Positions 1 through 6,743 of a stretch of 13,697 bases of DNA are shown piece after piece. Below the pieces are notes generated by a model. The model was not told the DNA's origin and did no database searches. It was given only the letters and a program-made list of their open reading frames with translations. How positions within the stretch are numbered: position 1 is the first letter of the stretch; the number at the start of each line of letters is the position of its first letter. A program made the translations under genes and the position numbers. Source of the stretch: Bradyrhizobium sp. (lineage in GTDB: Bacteria > Pseudomonadota > Alphaproteobacteria > Rhizobiales > Xanthobacteraceae); contig JACDAG010000653.1 in assembly GCA_013695565.1 (NCBI GenBank), positions 1-13,697 on the forward strand, read 5' to 3'.

Positions 1-124
1 ACCTCCCGAAGCGACGCAGCCCACAACGCAAGCGTCTCTTCAATCGACGCTGTCTGCGTCCACGACCTTCGAATCATGGTTGCCCATGGATTCAGAAATC
101 TTCAGAAAGGGCAACTGTAATGCT

Positions 125-396
125 AGGCACGGATCGCTTCCACAACCCGCCAACGCCCTCAATGCGCATCACCGTTTCATGTTGTAGGCTACGACGTGCA
201 GCGTCATTTCGTACTGACGTTCTTGAACGTCTCATCTGGAAGTGCGGCGCTCCCATCCACGACTTTATCGTACCTAAGGGATGCTCGACAGTCCGGCGGC
301 GTACGCGCATCTTATCTGGATTTCAATCGAGCAGCGTCTGCACGGCCTCGAGGACGGCTTCGTGCTGCCGCTTTTGCAAGACACAGAACGCGGTCG
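125..396 (-). pseudogene. Decayed transposase C-terminal fragment (IS1182/IS5-like, DDE family)
   Basis: Reading the minus strand from about 396 downward gives HEAVLEAVQTLLD, an in-frame TGA, NPDKMRVRRR, then TVEHPLGTIKSWMGAPHF. This matches the conserved C-terminal block of IS1182-type transposases (typically ...LD.NP..MR.RR.TVEHPFGTLK.WMGATHFL...). Beyond that point the frame breaks. The rest of the family signature (VSTEM-LHVVAYNMKRVMRI-GVGGL) can be recovered only by moving between frames at about 230, 215 and 175, which is consistent with several single-base deletions. The N-terminal two thirds, including the first catalytic Asp residues, are missing, and I saw no terminal inverted repeats. 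It is an old, inactive IS remnant. The family name is from recall of the motif and could be a related DDE group. Confidence 0.7.
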
Positions 397-500
397 TGTA
401 CGACACGCTTAATCGAACACAAGGTGGACATGAAAGGAAGTGCCTTTAATGCGACACAAGAAGCAGCGGATTCGGCCGGAGCAAATGTGATCGGAGGCTT

Positions 501-650
501 CCGACGCCTGGGCGAATTTTAGATCGTCGTATCGACGCGCGCAATCTCCACGGCAGCGGCCTGGACCTTGACGCCATCGCCGCTGTTGTCGGCTACGTTG
601 ACGGAATAACGCTACGAACCTCTTGCGCTGACACCTGGGACGAGGTGTGC
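501..650 (+). pseudogene. Possible remnant of an AraC/GlxA-type regulator C-terminal HTH
   Basis: The frame starting at 501 has no ATG near it. It reads through ILDRRIDARNLHGSG and LDLDAIAAVVGYVDGITLRT (about 561-620), then a tail without clear similarity. The second stretch resembles the second helix-turn-helix of AraC-family regulators of the GlxA type, where 'l.lD.IA..VGY.dG.TLR.llRr.lG' is typical. The region before 501 does not continue the domain and the reading after about 620 diverges, so at most this is a decayed C-terminal scrap. The match is short and could be chance. Confidence 0.3.
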
Positions 651-676
651 GCGAGTTCCGCGCGAACCAGCCACCC

Positions 677-726
677 TTGCCCTCCGAAGGCAAAGGTCAC
701 ACGTTCGAATCGTGTCGGGTGCGCCA
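677..726 (+). other. 3' half of tRNA-Arg(CCG): attachment-site duplicate of an integrated element
   Basis: Every element of a tRNA 3' half is present. The anticodon stem is TTGCC/GGCAA (677-681 / 689-693) around the 7-nt loop CTCCGAA, with anticodon CCG at 684-686. The variable loop AGGTC is at 694-698. The T stem is ACACG/CGTGT (699-703 / 711-715) with loop TTCGAAT. The 3' acceptor strand CGGGTGC is at 716-722, discriminator G at 723 and CCA at 724-726. The expected 5' partner GCACCCG and a D arm are absent from the preceding 80 bases, so it is not a functional tRNA. Integrases that target tRNA genes commonly leave such a 3' duplicate at the far island boundary. By its orientation the island lies to the left and the old chromosome to the right. 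The structure is directly visible; its role as att site is inference. Confidence 0.85.
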
Positions 727-904
727 GTCAAATCAATAATTTAACCAGATCACGCAAAAGCGCGCGCGGGCCAAACTCACCACAGACTCACCAATGAAAC
801 GTCGGTGTTGGCGGGTGTTCGGCGGCTCAATCCGGTGAGTCGACAAAAGCTCCCTTTATTCAGTGCCATAGCGTCGTGTGACATTGGGCCGCCGCGAACG
901 CGTA

Positions 905-932
905 TTGCGTTGCAGCAAGGTCGCCTTATCCT
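905..932 (+). promoter_or_regulatory. Possible promoter of the RND efflux operon
   Basis: TTGCGT at 905-910 and TATCCT at 927-932 are separated by 16 nt and lie about 85 bp before the adaptor start. Both boxes match the sigma-70 consensus only partly and were picked by eye, so this is tentative. The 291-bp stretch from the tRNA fragment to the adaptor holds no convincing gene. Its other feature is an inverted repeat GACTCACC / GGTGAGTC at 785-792 and 834-841, upstream of this site. Confidence 0.25.
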
Positions 933-1018
933 TCCTCGCAACAACAACAACGCGGTGTCATCGCGACACTCCGCGCGGAACTTCTGCGTTCAACTCGAAT
1001 AAAGGGGCTAGCCTTTCA

Positions 1019-2230
1019 ATGTCTGGAATTCGCGCGCACTCGGCATGCATGGCGCTGATGCTCCTCGCGATGGCTCCCCTGTTGGCGGGATGCGAGGAAC
1101 CGACGGCTGCAACAGCTGCCGTGCAACCTGCTTCCGAGCCAGAGGTGAGCGTCGTCACCGTGAGGCCGCAGGCGCGGTCGATCATCCGCGAACTGCCCGG
1201 ACGTATCGCGCCGACGCGCGTTTCCGAAGTCCGGCCGCGCGTGTCCGGCATCGTGGTCGAACGCCTGTTCCACCAGGGCAGCGAGGTCAAGGCCGGCGAA
1301 CCGCTCTACCGGATCGATCCCCGGCCGTTCGAGGTCGAACTGCAATCGACCGAAGCGGCGCTGGCACGCGCCAGGGCTACGTTTGACCAGGCCGCATCGC
1401 ATGCGCGCCGAATTGCCACGCTGACCAGCCAGCGCGCGGCCCCCGAAGCCGAGAACGAAAAAGCCGTCTCGGCGGAGCGGCAGGCGGCGGCAGACGTCGA
1501 AGGCCGCAAGGCCGACGTCGCCCGCGCCAAACTCAATCTGGATTATGCGACCATTCGCGCGCCGATCGACGGCGTCGTCGGCGCCGCACTGGTGAGCGAA
1601 GGCGCGCTGGTCGTGCAGAACGAAAGCGCAAGCCTTGCGACCATCCAGCAGCTCGATCCGATCTATGCCGACTTCACCCAGTCGGTGACCGAACTCAATC
1701 AGTTGCGCCGCGCGCTGGAGAGCGGGGATCTCGACCGCATCGCGCCTGACGCGATGAAGGTCCGCCTCGTGCTGGACGACGGTTCGGTCTATTCGCACGT
1801 CGGTAAATTGCTGTTCTCGGAAGCCAAGGTCGACGCCCAGACCGGGCAGGTGACCTTGCGCGGCGAGTTTCCCAACCCGGGCCGCGAATTGCTGCCGGGC
1901 ATGTATGTCCGCGTGCTGATCGAGCAGGGCATCGATAGCGACGCCATCGCGGTGCCGCAGCAGGCGATCCAGCGCAATGGCGGCGGCGGCAGCGAAGTGT
2001 TCGTGGTCAAGGACGACGGTCTCGTCGCCGTCCAGCCGGTGCGCACCGGCTCGCAACAGAGCGGCCAGTGGTTCGTCACCGAGGGATTGAAAGCCGGCGA
2101 CAGGGTCGTGGTCGAAGGGTTCCAGAAGTTTGCCGCCGGCGACAAGGTCCGGCCGCAACTGATGACCGAAGGCGATGCGGCCGCCGATTTCACTTCCAGC
2201 GCAAGACCGACCGCGCAAGCGCAACGGTAA
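1019..2230 (+). CDS. RND efflux periplasmic adaptor (membrane fusion) lipoprotein
   Basis: This 403-residue protein is the periplasmic adaptor of a tripartite RND drug-efflux pump, linking the inner-membrane pump to an outer-membrane channel. The start at 1019 is preferred over an in-frame ATG at 878 because it gives a proper lipoprotein signal peptide: hydrophobic run 11-23 and lipobox LLAGC with Cys25. AGGGG lies 11 nt upstream. The barrel-sandwich (lipoyl-like) half motifs are at about 66-100 (RVSEVRPRVSGIVVERLF...G..V..G..LYRID) and 172-200 (LDYATIRAPIDGVVG). They flank an Ala/Arg/Glu-rich alpha-helical hairpin at about 103-172. A beta-barrel and a membrane-proximal domain follow (LLPGMYVRV, VPQQAIQRN, VVVEGFQKFAAGDKV). 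Length and layout fit the AcrA/MexA family. It is co-transcribed with the pump gene 6 nt downstream. The substrate cannot be told from sequence. Confidence 0.93.
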   Translation: MSGIRAHSACMALMLLAMAPLLAGCEEPTAATAAVQPASEPEVSVVTVRPQARSIIRELPGRIAPTRVSEVRPRVSGIVVERLFHQGSEVKAGEPLYRIDPRPFEVELQSTEAALARARATFDQAASHARRIATLTSQRAAPEAENEKAVSAERQAAADVEGRKADVARAKLNLDYATIRAPIDGVVGAALVSEGALVVQNESASLATIQQLDPIYADFTQSVTELNQLRRALESGDLDRIAPDAMKVRLVLDDGSVYSHVGKLLFSEAKVDAQTGQVTLRGEFPNPGRELLPGMYVRVLIEQGIDSDAIAVPQQAIQRNGGGGSEVFVVKDDGLVAVQPVRTGSQQSGQWFVTEGLKAGDRVVVEGFQKFAAGDKVRPQLMTEGDAAADFTSSARPTAQAQR

Positions 2231-2236
2231 TTCTTC

Positions 2237-5200
2237 ATGCCGAGTTTCTTCATCGACAGGCCGATCTTCGCCTGGGTCGTCGCGCTTTTCATTTGTTTGA
2301 TCGGCGCGATCTCGATCCCGCTATTGGCGGTCGCGCAATATCCGATCATCGCGCCGCCCTCGATCTCGATCTCGACCAGCTATCCCGGCGCGTCGCCGGA
2401 AAACCTCTATAACAGCGTCACGCGGCTGATCGAGGAAGAACTCAACGGCGCCAACGGCATCCTGAATTTCGAATCCACCAGCGACTCGCTGGGCCAGGTC
2501 GAGATCATCGCCAATTTCGTGCCGGGCACCGACACCGGCACGGCGTCGGTGGAAGTGCAGAACCGCATCAAGCGCGTCGAGGCGCGGCTGCCGCGCGCGG
2601 TGATCCAGCAGGGCATCCTGATCGAGGAAGCCTCCAGCGCCGTGCTGCAGATCATCACGCTGCGCTCGACCGACGGCAGCCTCGAGGAGGTCGGCCTAGG
2701 CGATTTCATGATCCGCAGCGTGCTCGGCGAAATCAGGCGCATCCCCGGCGTCGGCCGCGCCACGCTGTATTCCACCGAACGTAGCTTACGGATCTGGGTC
2801 GATCCGGCGAAGCTGGTCGGCTATGGCCTCACTGCGGACGACGTCAACAAGGCGATCACGGCGCAGAATGCGCAGGTTGCGTCGGGAAGCATCGGCGCCG
2901 AGCCGAGCACGGCGGACCAGAAGATTTCGGCGCTGGTGCTGGTCAAGGGGCAGCTCTCGTCGCCGGACGAATTCGGCGCCATCATCCTGCGCGCCAATGC
3001 GGACGGCTCGACGGTGCGGTTGCGCGATGTCGCCCGGATCGAGATCGGCGGGCTGAGCTATCAGTTCAACACGCGGCTCAACGGCAAGCCCACGGCCGGC
3101 CTCTCGGTGCTGTTGTCGCCGACCGGCAACGCGCTCGCGACCGCCAGTGCGGTCGAAGCCAAGATGAAGGAGCTGTCGCGCTTCTTCCCGGCCAACATCG
3201 CCTACGAAATTCCCTACAACATCACCCCGGTGGTCAAGGCCTCGATCGAGAAGGTGTTGATGACGCTGGTCGAGGCCATCGTGCTAGTCTTCATCGTGAT
3301 GTTCCTGTTCCTGCAGAACATCCGCTACACCGTCATTCCGACCATCGTGGTTCCGGTGGCGCTGCTCGGCACCTGCGCGATGCTTCTCGCCGCCGGCTAC
3401 TCGATCAACATGCTGACGATGTTCGGCATGGTGCTGGCGGTCGGTATTCTCGTCGACGACGCCATCGTCGTGGTCGAGAACGTCGAGCGCATCATGGCCG
3501 AGGAAGGTCTGCCGCCGAAAGAAGCCACTCGCAAGGCGATGACGCAGATCACCAGCGCCATCATCGGCATCACGCTGGTGCTGATCGGCGTGTTCGTGCC
3601 GATGGCCTTCTTTCCGGGGTCGGTCGGCGTCATCTACCGGCAGTTCTCGGTGACGATGGTGTCCGCCATCGCGTTTTCGGCACTGCTGGCGCTGTCATTG
3701 ACGCCGGCGTTATGTGCGACGCTGCTGAAACCCGTGACGGCCGGCCACGCGCATGCGAGCAAGGGCGTATTCCGCTGGTTCAATCGCGGGCTCGACAATG
3801 TGAAGGGCGGCTATGCCGGTACCGTCGGCTGGTCGCTCAAGCGCACCGGCCGGCTGATGCTGATCTACGCGGCGCTGCTGGTCGGCCTGAGCTGGGCGTT
3901 CGTTCGCCTGCCCGGTGGCTTCCTCCCCGTCGACGACCAGGGTTTTATTACCACCGACGTGCAGACGCCGGCGGACTCGTCCTATGCCCGGACTGAAGCG
4001 GCGGTCGAGAAGGTCGAGCAATATCTGGCCAAGCGTTCCGGCGTCGAAAACGTCACGTTCCTGACCGGCTTCAGCTTCCTCGGCCAGGGCATCAACACCG
4101 CCCAGGCCTTCATCACGCTGAAGGACTGGTCGGACCGCGGGCCGAAGGATTCCGCAGCCTCGATCGTCAATGACATCAACCGCGATCTGTCGTCGATCCG
4201 CGACGCCCGGATCTCCGCGCTGCAGCCGCCGCCGATCGACAATCTCGGCAACTCCTCGGGCTTCTCGTTCCGCCTGCAGGACCGCGGCCAGAAGGGCTAT
4301 CCGGCGCTGGTCAGCGCCGCCGAGCAGCTGATCGCGCAAGCGAATGCCAGTCGTGTGCTGCAGAAGGTCTATGTCGAGGGCCTGCCGCCGGGCCCGCAGG
4401 TCAATCTGATGATCGACCGCGAAAAGGCCGGCGCGTTCGGCGTCACCTTCGAGGACATCAACAACACGATCTCGACCAATCTCGGCTCGAACTACATCAA
4501 CGACTTCCCGAACCGGGGCCGGATGCAGCGCGTGATCGTGCAGGCGGACCGCGACAGCCGCATGAACGCCGGCGACATTCTGAATTACAATGTCAAGAAC
4601 ACCCGCGGCCAGCTGGTGCCGCTGGGTTCGTTCGCCTCCGTCGAGTGGTCGAAGGGACCGACGCAGATCGCCGGCTTCAATTACTATCCCGCGGTGCGCA
4701 TCAGCGGCGAGGCGAAGCCCGGCTTTACCTCGGGCGACGCCATCGCCGAAATGGAGCGGCTTGCGGGCAAGCTGCCGCGCGGCTTCGGCTATGAATGGAC
4801 CGGGCAATCGCTGCAGGAAAAACTGTCGGGCTCGCAGGCGCCGTTACTGCTCGGGCTCTCGGCGCTGGTCGTGTTCCTGTGTCTGGCCGCGCTCTATGAA
4901 AGCTGGACCATTCCGCTCGCCGTGCTGCTGACGGTGCCGCTCGGGATCTGCGGTTCGGTGCTGGCGGCGTCGCTGCGCGGCTTGCCGAACGACGTCTACT
5001 TCACCGTCGCCCTGATCACCATCATCGGGCTGGCGGCAAAAGACGCCATTCTGATCATCGAGTTTGCCAAGGAACTGCGCGCGCAAGGCAAGCCGCTGAT
5101 CGAAGCGACGATCGAAGCCTGTACCTTGCGTTTCCGCCCGATCCTGATGACCGGCCTCGCCTTCGTCTGCGGCGTGCTGCCGATGGTGATCGCGACCGGC

Positions 5201-5374
5201 GCCGGTGGCGCCAGCCAGCAGGCGCTCGGCACCAGCGTGATGGGCGGCATGATCGCGGTGGTGATCCTGGCGCTGCTGATGGTGCCGGTGTTTTTCGTGG
5301 TCGTGCAGCGGGCGCTGGCGGGGGACCGGGAGAAGGCGGTGGCACACGGGTCGCCGAAAGCGCTCGAACTGTAA
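2237..5374 (+). CDS. RND multidrug efflux transporter, HAE1 (AcrB/MexB-type) inner-membrane pump
   Basis: This 1045-residue protein is a proton-driven inner-membrane pump of the hydrophobe/amphiphile efflux family, of full family length. The N terminus (FFIDRPIFAWV..., then LAVAQYP.IAPPSISIS..YPGAS) is the classic HAE1 opening. The proton-relay acidic pair is present in TM4 as Asp407-Asp408 (GILVDDAIVVVENVER), at the same positions as in AcrB. The TM10 lysine is Lys935 (GLAAKDAILIIEFAKEL). Two similar halves can be seen, each with a first TM, a large periplasmic porter/docking loop, and a cluster of TM helices (about 335-500 and 865-1030). The ATG lies 6 nt after the adaptor stop, so the two form an operon. 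No TolC-like channel gene follows; the pump probably borrows one encoded elsewhere. The C terminus is short and hydrophilic. No truncation or frameshift was seen. Confidence 0.96.
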   Translation: MPSFFIDRPIFAWVVALFICLIGAISIPLLAVAQYPIIAPPSISISTSYPGASPENLYNSVTRLIEEELNGANGILNFESTSDSLGQVEIIANFVPGTDTGTASVEVQNRIKRVEARLPRAVIQQGILIEEASSAVLQIITLRSTDGSLEEVGLGDFMIRSVLGEIRRIPGVGRATLYSTERSLRIWVDPAKLVGYGLTADDVNKAITAQNAQVASGSIGAEPSTADQKISALVLVKGQLSSPDEFGAIILRANADGSTVRLRDVARIEIGGLSYQFNTRLNGKPTAGLSVLLSPTGNALATASAVEAKMKELSRFFPANIAYEIPYNITPVVKASIEKVLMTLVEAIVLVFIVMFLFLQNIRYTVIPTIVVPVALLGTCAMLLAAGYSINMLTMFGMVLAVGILVDDAIVVVENVERIMAEEGLPPKEATRKAMTQITSAIIGITLVLIGVFVPMAFFPGSVGVIYRQFSVTMVSAIAFSALLALSLTPALCATLLKPVTAGHAHASKGVFRWFNRGLDNVKGGYAGTVGWSLKRTGRLMLIYAALLVGLSWAFVRLPGGFLPVDDQGFITTDVQTPADSSYARTEAAVEKVEQYLAKRSGVENVTFLTGFSFLGQGINTAQAFITLKDWSDRGPKDSAASIVNDINRDLSSIRDARISALQPPPIDNLGNSSGFSFRLQDRGQKGYPALVSAAEQLIAQANASRVLQKVYVEGLPPGPQVNLMIDREKAGAFGVTFEDINNTISTNLGSNYINDFPNRGRMQRVIVQADRDSRMNAGDILNYNVKNTRGQLVPLGSFASVEWSKGPTQIAGFNYYPAVRISGEAKPGFTSGDAIAEMERLAGKLPRGFGYEWTGQSLQEKLSGSQAPLLLGLSALVVFLCLAALYESWTIPLAVLLTVPLGICGSVLAASLRGLPNDVYFTVALITIIGLAAKDAILIIEFAKELRAQGKPLIEATIEACTLRFRPILMTGLAFVCGVLPMVIATGAGGASQQALGTSVMGGMIAVVILALLMVPVFFVVVQRALAGDREKAVAHGSPKALEL

Positions 5375-5396
5375 AAGTCTGGATCCCGCTCGCGAC

Positions 5397-5472
5397 ATTC
5401 ACCGCTAATTATGCGGAGATAATCTTGCAATGCGGTGAATATGCTCTATAATCTCCGCAAAGAGTGCGGAGA
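5397..5472. promoter_or_regulatory. Candidate operator: five GCGGWGA motifs around the fic promoter
   Basis: The 7-mer GCGGWGA occurs five times in 74 bp. Plus-strand copies are at 5413-5419, 5432-5438 and 5466-5472; minus-strand copies (TCWCCGC) are at 5399-5405 and 5452-5458. They form two interleaved perfect 9-bp inverted repeats: ATTCACCGC (5397-5405) with GCGGTGAAT (5432-5440), and TGCGGAGAT (5412-5420) with ATCTCCGCA (5451-5459). The last copy abuts the fic start codon, and another overlaps the last base of the -10 box. The arrangement suggests binding by a repressor or autoregulator, possibly the winged helix of the Fic protein itself. The repeats are visible directly; the function is inferred. 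Confidence 0.6.
5425..5452 (+). promoter_or_regulatory. Sigma-70-type promoter of fic
   Basis: TTGCAA (5425-5430), a 16-nt spacer and a perfect TATAAT (5447-5452) make this the strongest promoter match in the window. Transcription would begin near 5459, leaving a leader of only about 14 nt before the ATG at 5473. The surrounding sequence is AT-rich compared with the neighbouring genes and is packed with GCGGWGA motifs. Confidence 0.7.
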
Positions 5473-6591
5473 ATGCCAGCTTCTATCTATGACCTGCCAG
5501 ATTGGCCCAAGTTCCATTGGAACTACGAGGCGCTCGCCAATCGACTAAGCGCCGTGCGGCACAAGCAAGGACGGTTGATCGGCCGCATGCAAGCGCTTGG
5601 CTTTCCTTTACGGGAAGAAGCGGTTCTCAAAACCCTCACCGAGGACGTTCTTAAGTCCAGTGAGATTGAAGGCGAAATTCTCGATAAGGATCAAGTGCGC
5701 TCTTCCATCGCCCGGCGCTTGGGGATAGATGCCGGAGCATTGCCTCCGGCCGATCGCAATGTCGAAGGCGTCGTGGAGATGATGCTCGATGCCACCCAAA
5801 GGTTCGACCAGCCTCTCAACGTTGCACGGCTATTTGGCTGGCATGGCGCGCTCTTTCCCACAGGGCGCAGCGGCCTCAGTAAAATAAAAGTCGCCCAATG
5901 GCGCGACGAAGAATCAGGACCAATGCGCGTCGTCTCGGGCGCGTACGGGCGCGAGCAGGTTCACTACGATGCACCGGCCGCCCACCGGCTCGACAACGAA
6001 ATGCAGGACTTCCTAAACTGGTTCAATCTTGAAGATAAACTTGATCCCGTTATCAAAGCAGCGCTCGCGCATCTATGGTTCGTGACGATCCATCCATTTG
6101 ACGACGGTAACGGTCGCATCGCGCGTGCCATCGCCGACATGCTGCTTGCACGATCGGATGATAGTCCGCAGCGCTTCTACAGCATGTCGGCGCAAATACG
6201 ACTGGAGCGGAATGCTTACTACGACATGCTCGAGGCGACGCAGAAAGGCGATCTCGACATCACCCGCTGGCTTGAATGGTTTTTGGCGTGCCTGGATCGC
6301 GCATTTGACCGCGCCGAAGCGGTGTTATCGAATGTCTTCCGCAAAGCAGAGTTCTGGAAGGCGCATGCGGCGGCGCCGCTGAATGACCGACAGCGCGATA
6401 TTCTCAATCGCCTGCTCGACGGATTCGAAGGGAAGTTGAACTCGTCGAGATGGGCCAAAATCGAGAAATGTTCGGCAGATACCGCGCTGCGCGATATCAA
6501 TGAACTCGTCGCGCGCGGCATCCTTGCAAGAGACGAGGGGGGCGGCCGGAGCACGAGCTACTCGCTGGCGGAGATCAAGGCCGACGGTTGA
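5473..6591 (+). CDS. Fic-family protein AMP-transferase with N-terminal DUF4172 region and C-terminal winged helix
   Basis: This 372-residue Fic enzyme is predicted to transfer AMP from ATP to hydroxyl side chains of a protein target. The catalytic motif HPFDDGNGR is at 207-215, with the base His207. An inhibitory motif of the [S/T]xxxE[G/N] type, SSEIEG, is at 62-67 (Glu66), before the Fic core, so this is a class II, self-inhibited Fic protein. The N terminus (IYDLPDWPKFHWNYEAL...) is the DUF4172 type. The C terminus (about 305-372: RQRDILNRLLDGFEGKL...DTALRDINELVARGILARDEGGGRSTSY) is a winged-helix DNA-binding-like domain. Length and layout resemble Shewanella SO4266 (SoFic). ATG 5473 was chosen over GTG 5464 because homologous proteins begin just before this point and AAGAG lies 8 nt upstream. 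It has its own promoter, and no antitoxin gene is next to it. G+C is visibly lower than in neighbours, hinting at later acquisition. The target is unknown. Confidence 0.93.
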   Translation: MPASIYDLPDWPKFHWNYEALANRLSAVRHKQGRLIGRMQALGFPLREEAVLKTLTEDVLKSSEIEGEILDKDQVRSSIARRLGIDAGALPPADRNVEGVVEMMLDATQRFDQPLNVARLFGWHGALFPTGRSGLSKIKVAQWRDEESGPMRVVSGAYGREQVHYDAPAAHRLDNEMQDFLNWFNLEDKLDPVIKAALAHLWFVTIHPFDDGNGRIARAIADMLLARSDDSPQRFYSMSAQIRLERNAYYDMLEATQKGDLDITRWLEWFLACLDRAFDRAEAVLSNVFRKAEFWKAHAAAPLNDRQRDILNRLLDGFEGKLNSSRWAKIEKCSADTALRDINELVARGILARDEGGGRSTSYSLAEIKADG

Positions 6592-6667
6592 ACCGAACTC
6601 ATCGGCGCCGTCTCATTCGCCACGCCCACAGCGAGCCGCCGCGTTCGGGCAGGAACGGTTCGATGCG

Positions 6668-6733
6668 CTAGAGATAGATCGCCAGCGCCAGGACGGAGAG
6701 GAGTGCTGTGGCTGCGATGGCGGTTTTGCGCAT
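6668..6733 (-). CDS. Possible 21-residue membrane microprotein downstream of the IMPase gene
   Basis: On the minus strand, 10 nt after the inositol-monophosphatase stop codon, an ATG opens a 21-codon frame ending in TAG. The peptide starts MRKTAIAATALL and continues SVLALAIYL, which gives two basic residues and then one uninterrupted hydrophobic helix. No good Shine-Dalgarno sequence precedes it. Beyond the TAG the same frame stays open for about 22 more codons (RIEPFLPERGGSLWAW...), so the TAG could be a nonsense mutation (for example from CAG) in a 44-residue ancestor. It could equally be chance in the spacer between the two convergent genes. I do not recognise a family. Confidence 0.25.
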   Translation of the reverse strand: MRKTAIAATALLSVLALAIYL

Positions 6734-6743
6734 CGCGGCGCCG

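Larger units (their letters stand above)
1..676. other. Probable terminal segment of a genomic island, no intact gene
   Basis: This stretch carries only gene fragments: a frameshifted transposase remnant on the minus strand and a short AraC-like HTH remnant on the plus strand. It ends exactly where a truncated tRNA-Arg 3' half begins. An imperfect hairpin lies at 625-652 (GCGC, a TG bulge, ACACCT, a 6-nt loop, AGGTGT, GCGC), 24 bp before the tRNA fragment. No intact reading frame with recognisable homology was found on either strand. That this is the decayed end of an integrated element is inferred from the tRNA fragment; the integrase and the intact tRNA would lie to the left, outside the window. 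Confidence 0.55.

Noticed and set aside
450..491. Possible start of an IS3-type OrfA (MRHKKQRIRPEQM, then stop)
   Set aside because: Only 13 codons with loose similarity to 'RKKQRF..EQI'; too short to support.
600..726. A complete tRNA-Arg gene
   Set aside because: The 3' half is perfect, but no D arm and no 5' acceptor strand GCACCCG occur in the preceding bases, so only a fragment remains.
1016..2224. Long minus-strand open frame opposite the RND adaptor
   Set aside because: The plus strand codes for a clear full-length adaptor. The antisense frame has an Arg/Asp/Ala-heavy composition typical of high-G+C shadow frames and matches no family.
3710..4807. 365-residue minus-strand frame opposite the RND pump
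   Set aside because: It lies fully within the conserved pump gene and has low-complexity Arg/Asp/Ala composition; a shadow frame.
5464..5475. GTG at 5464 as the fic start
   Set aside because: It would leave almost no leader after the predicted transcription start and no ribosome site; ATG 5473 fits homologous N termini.
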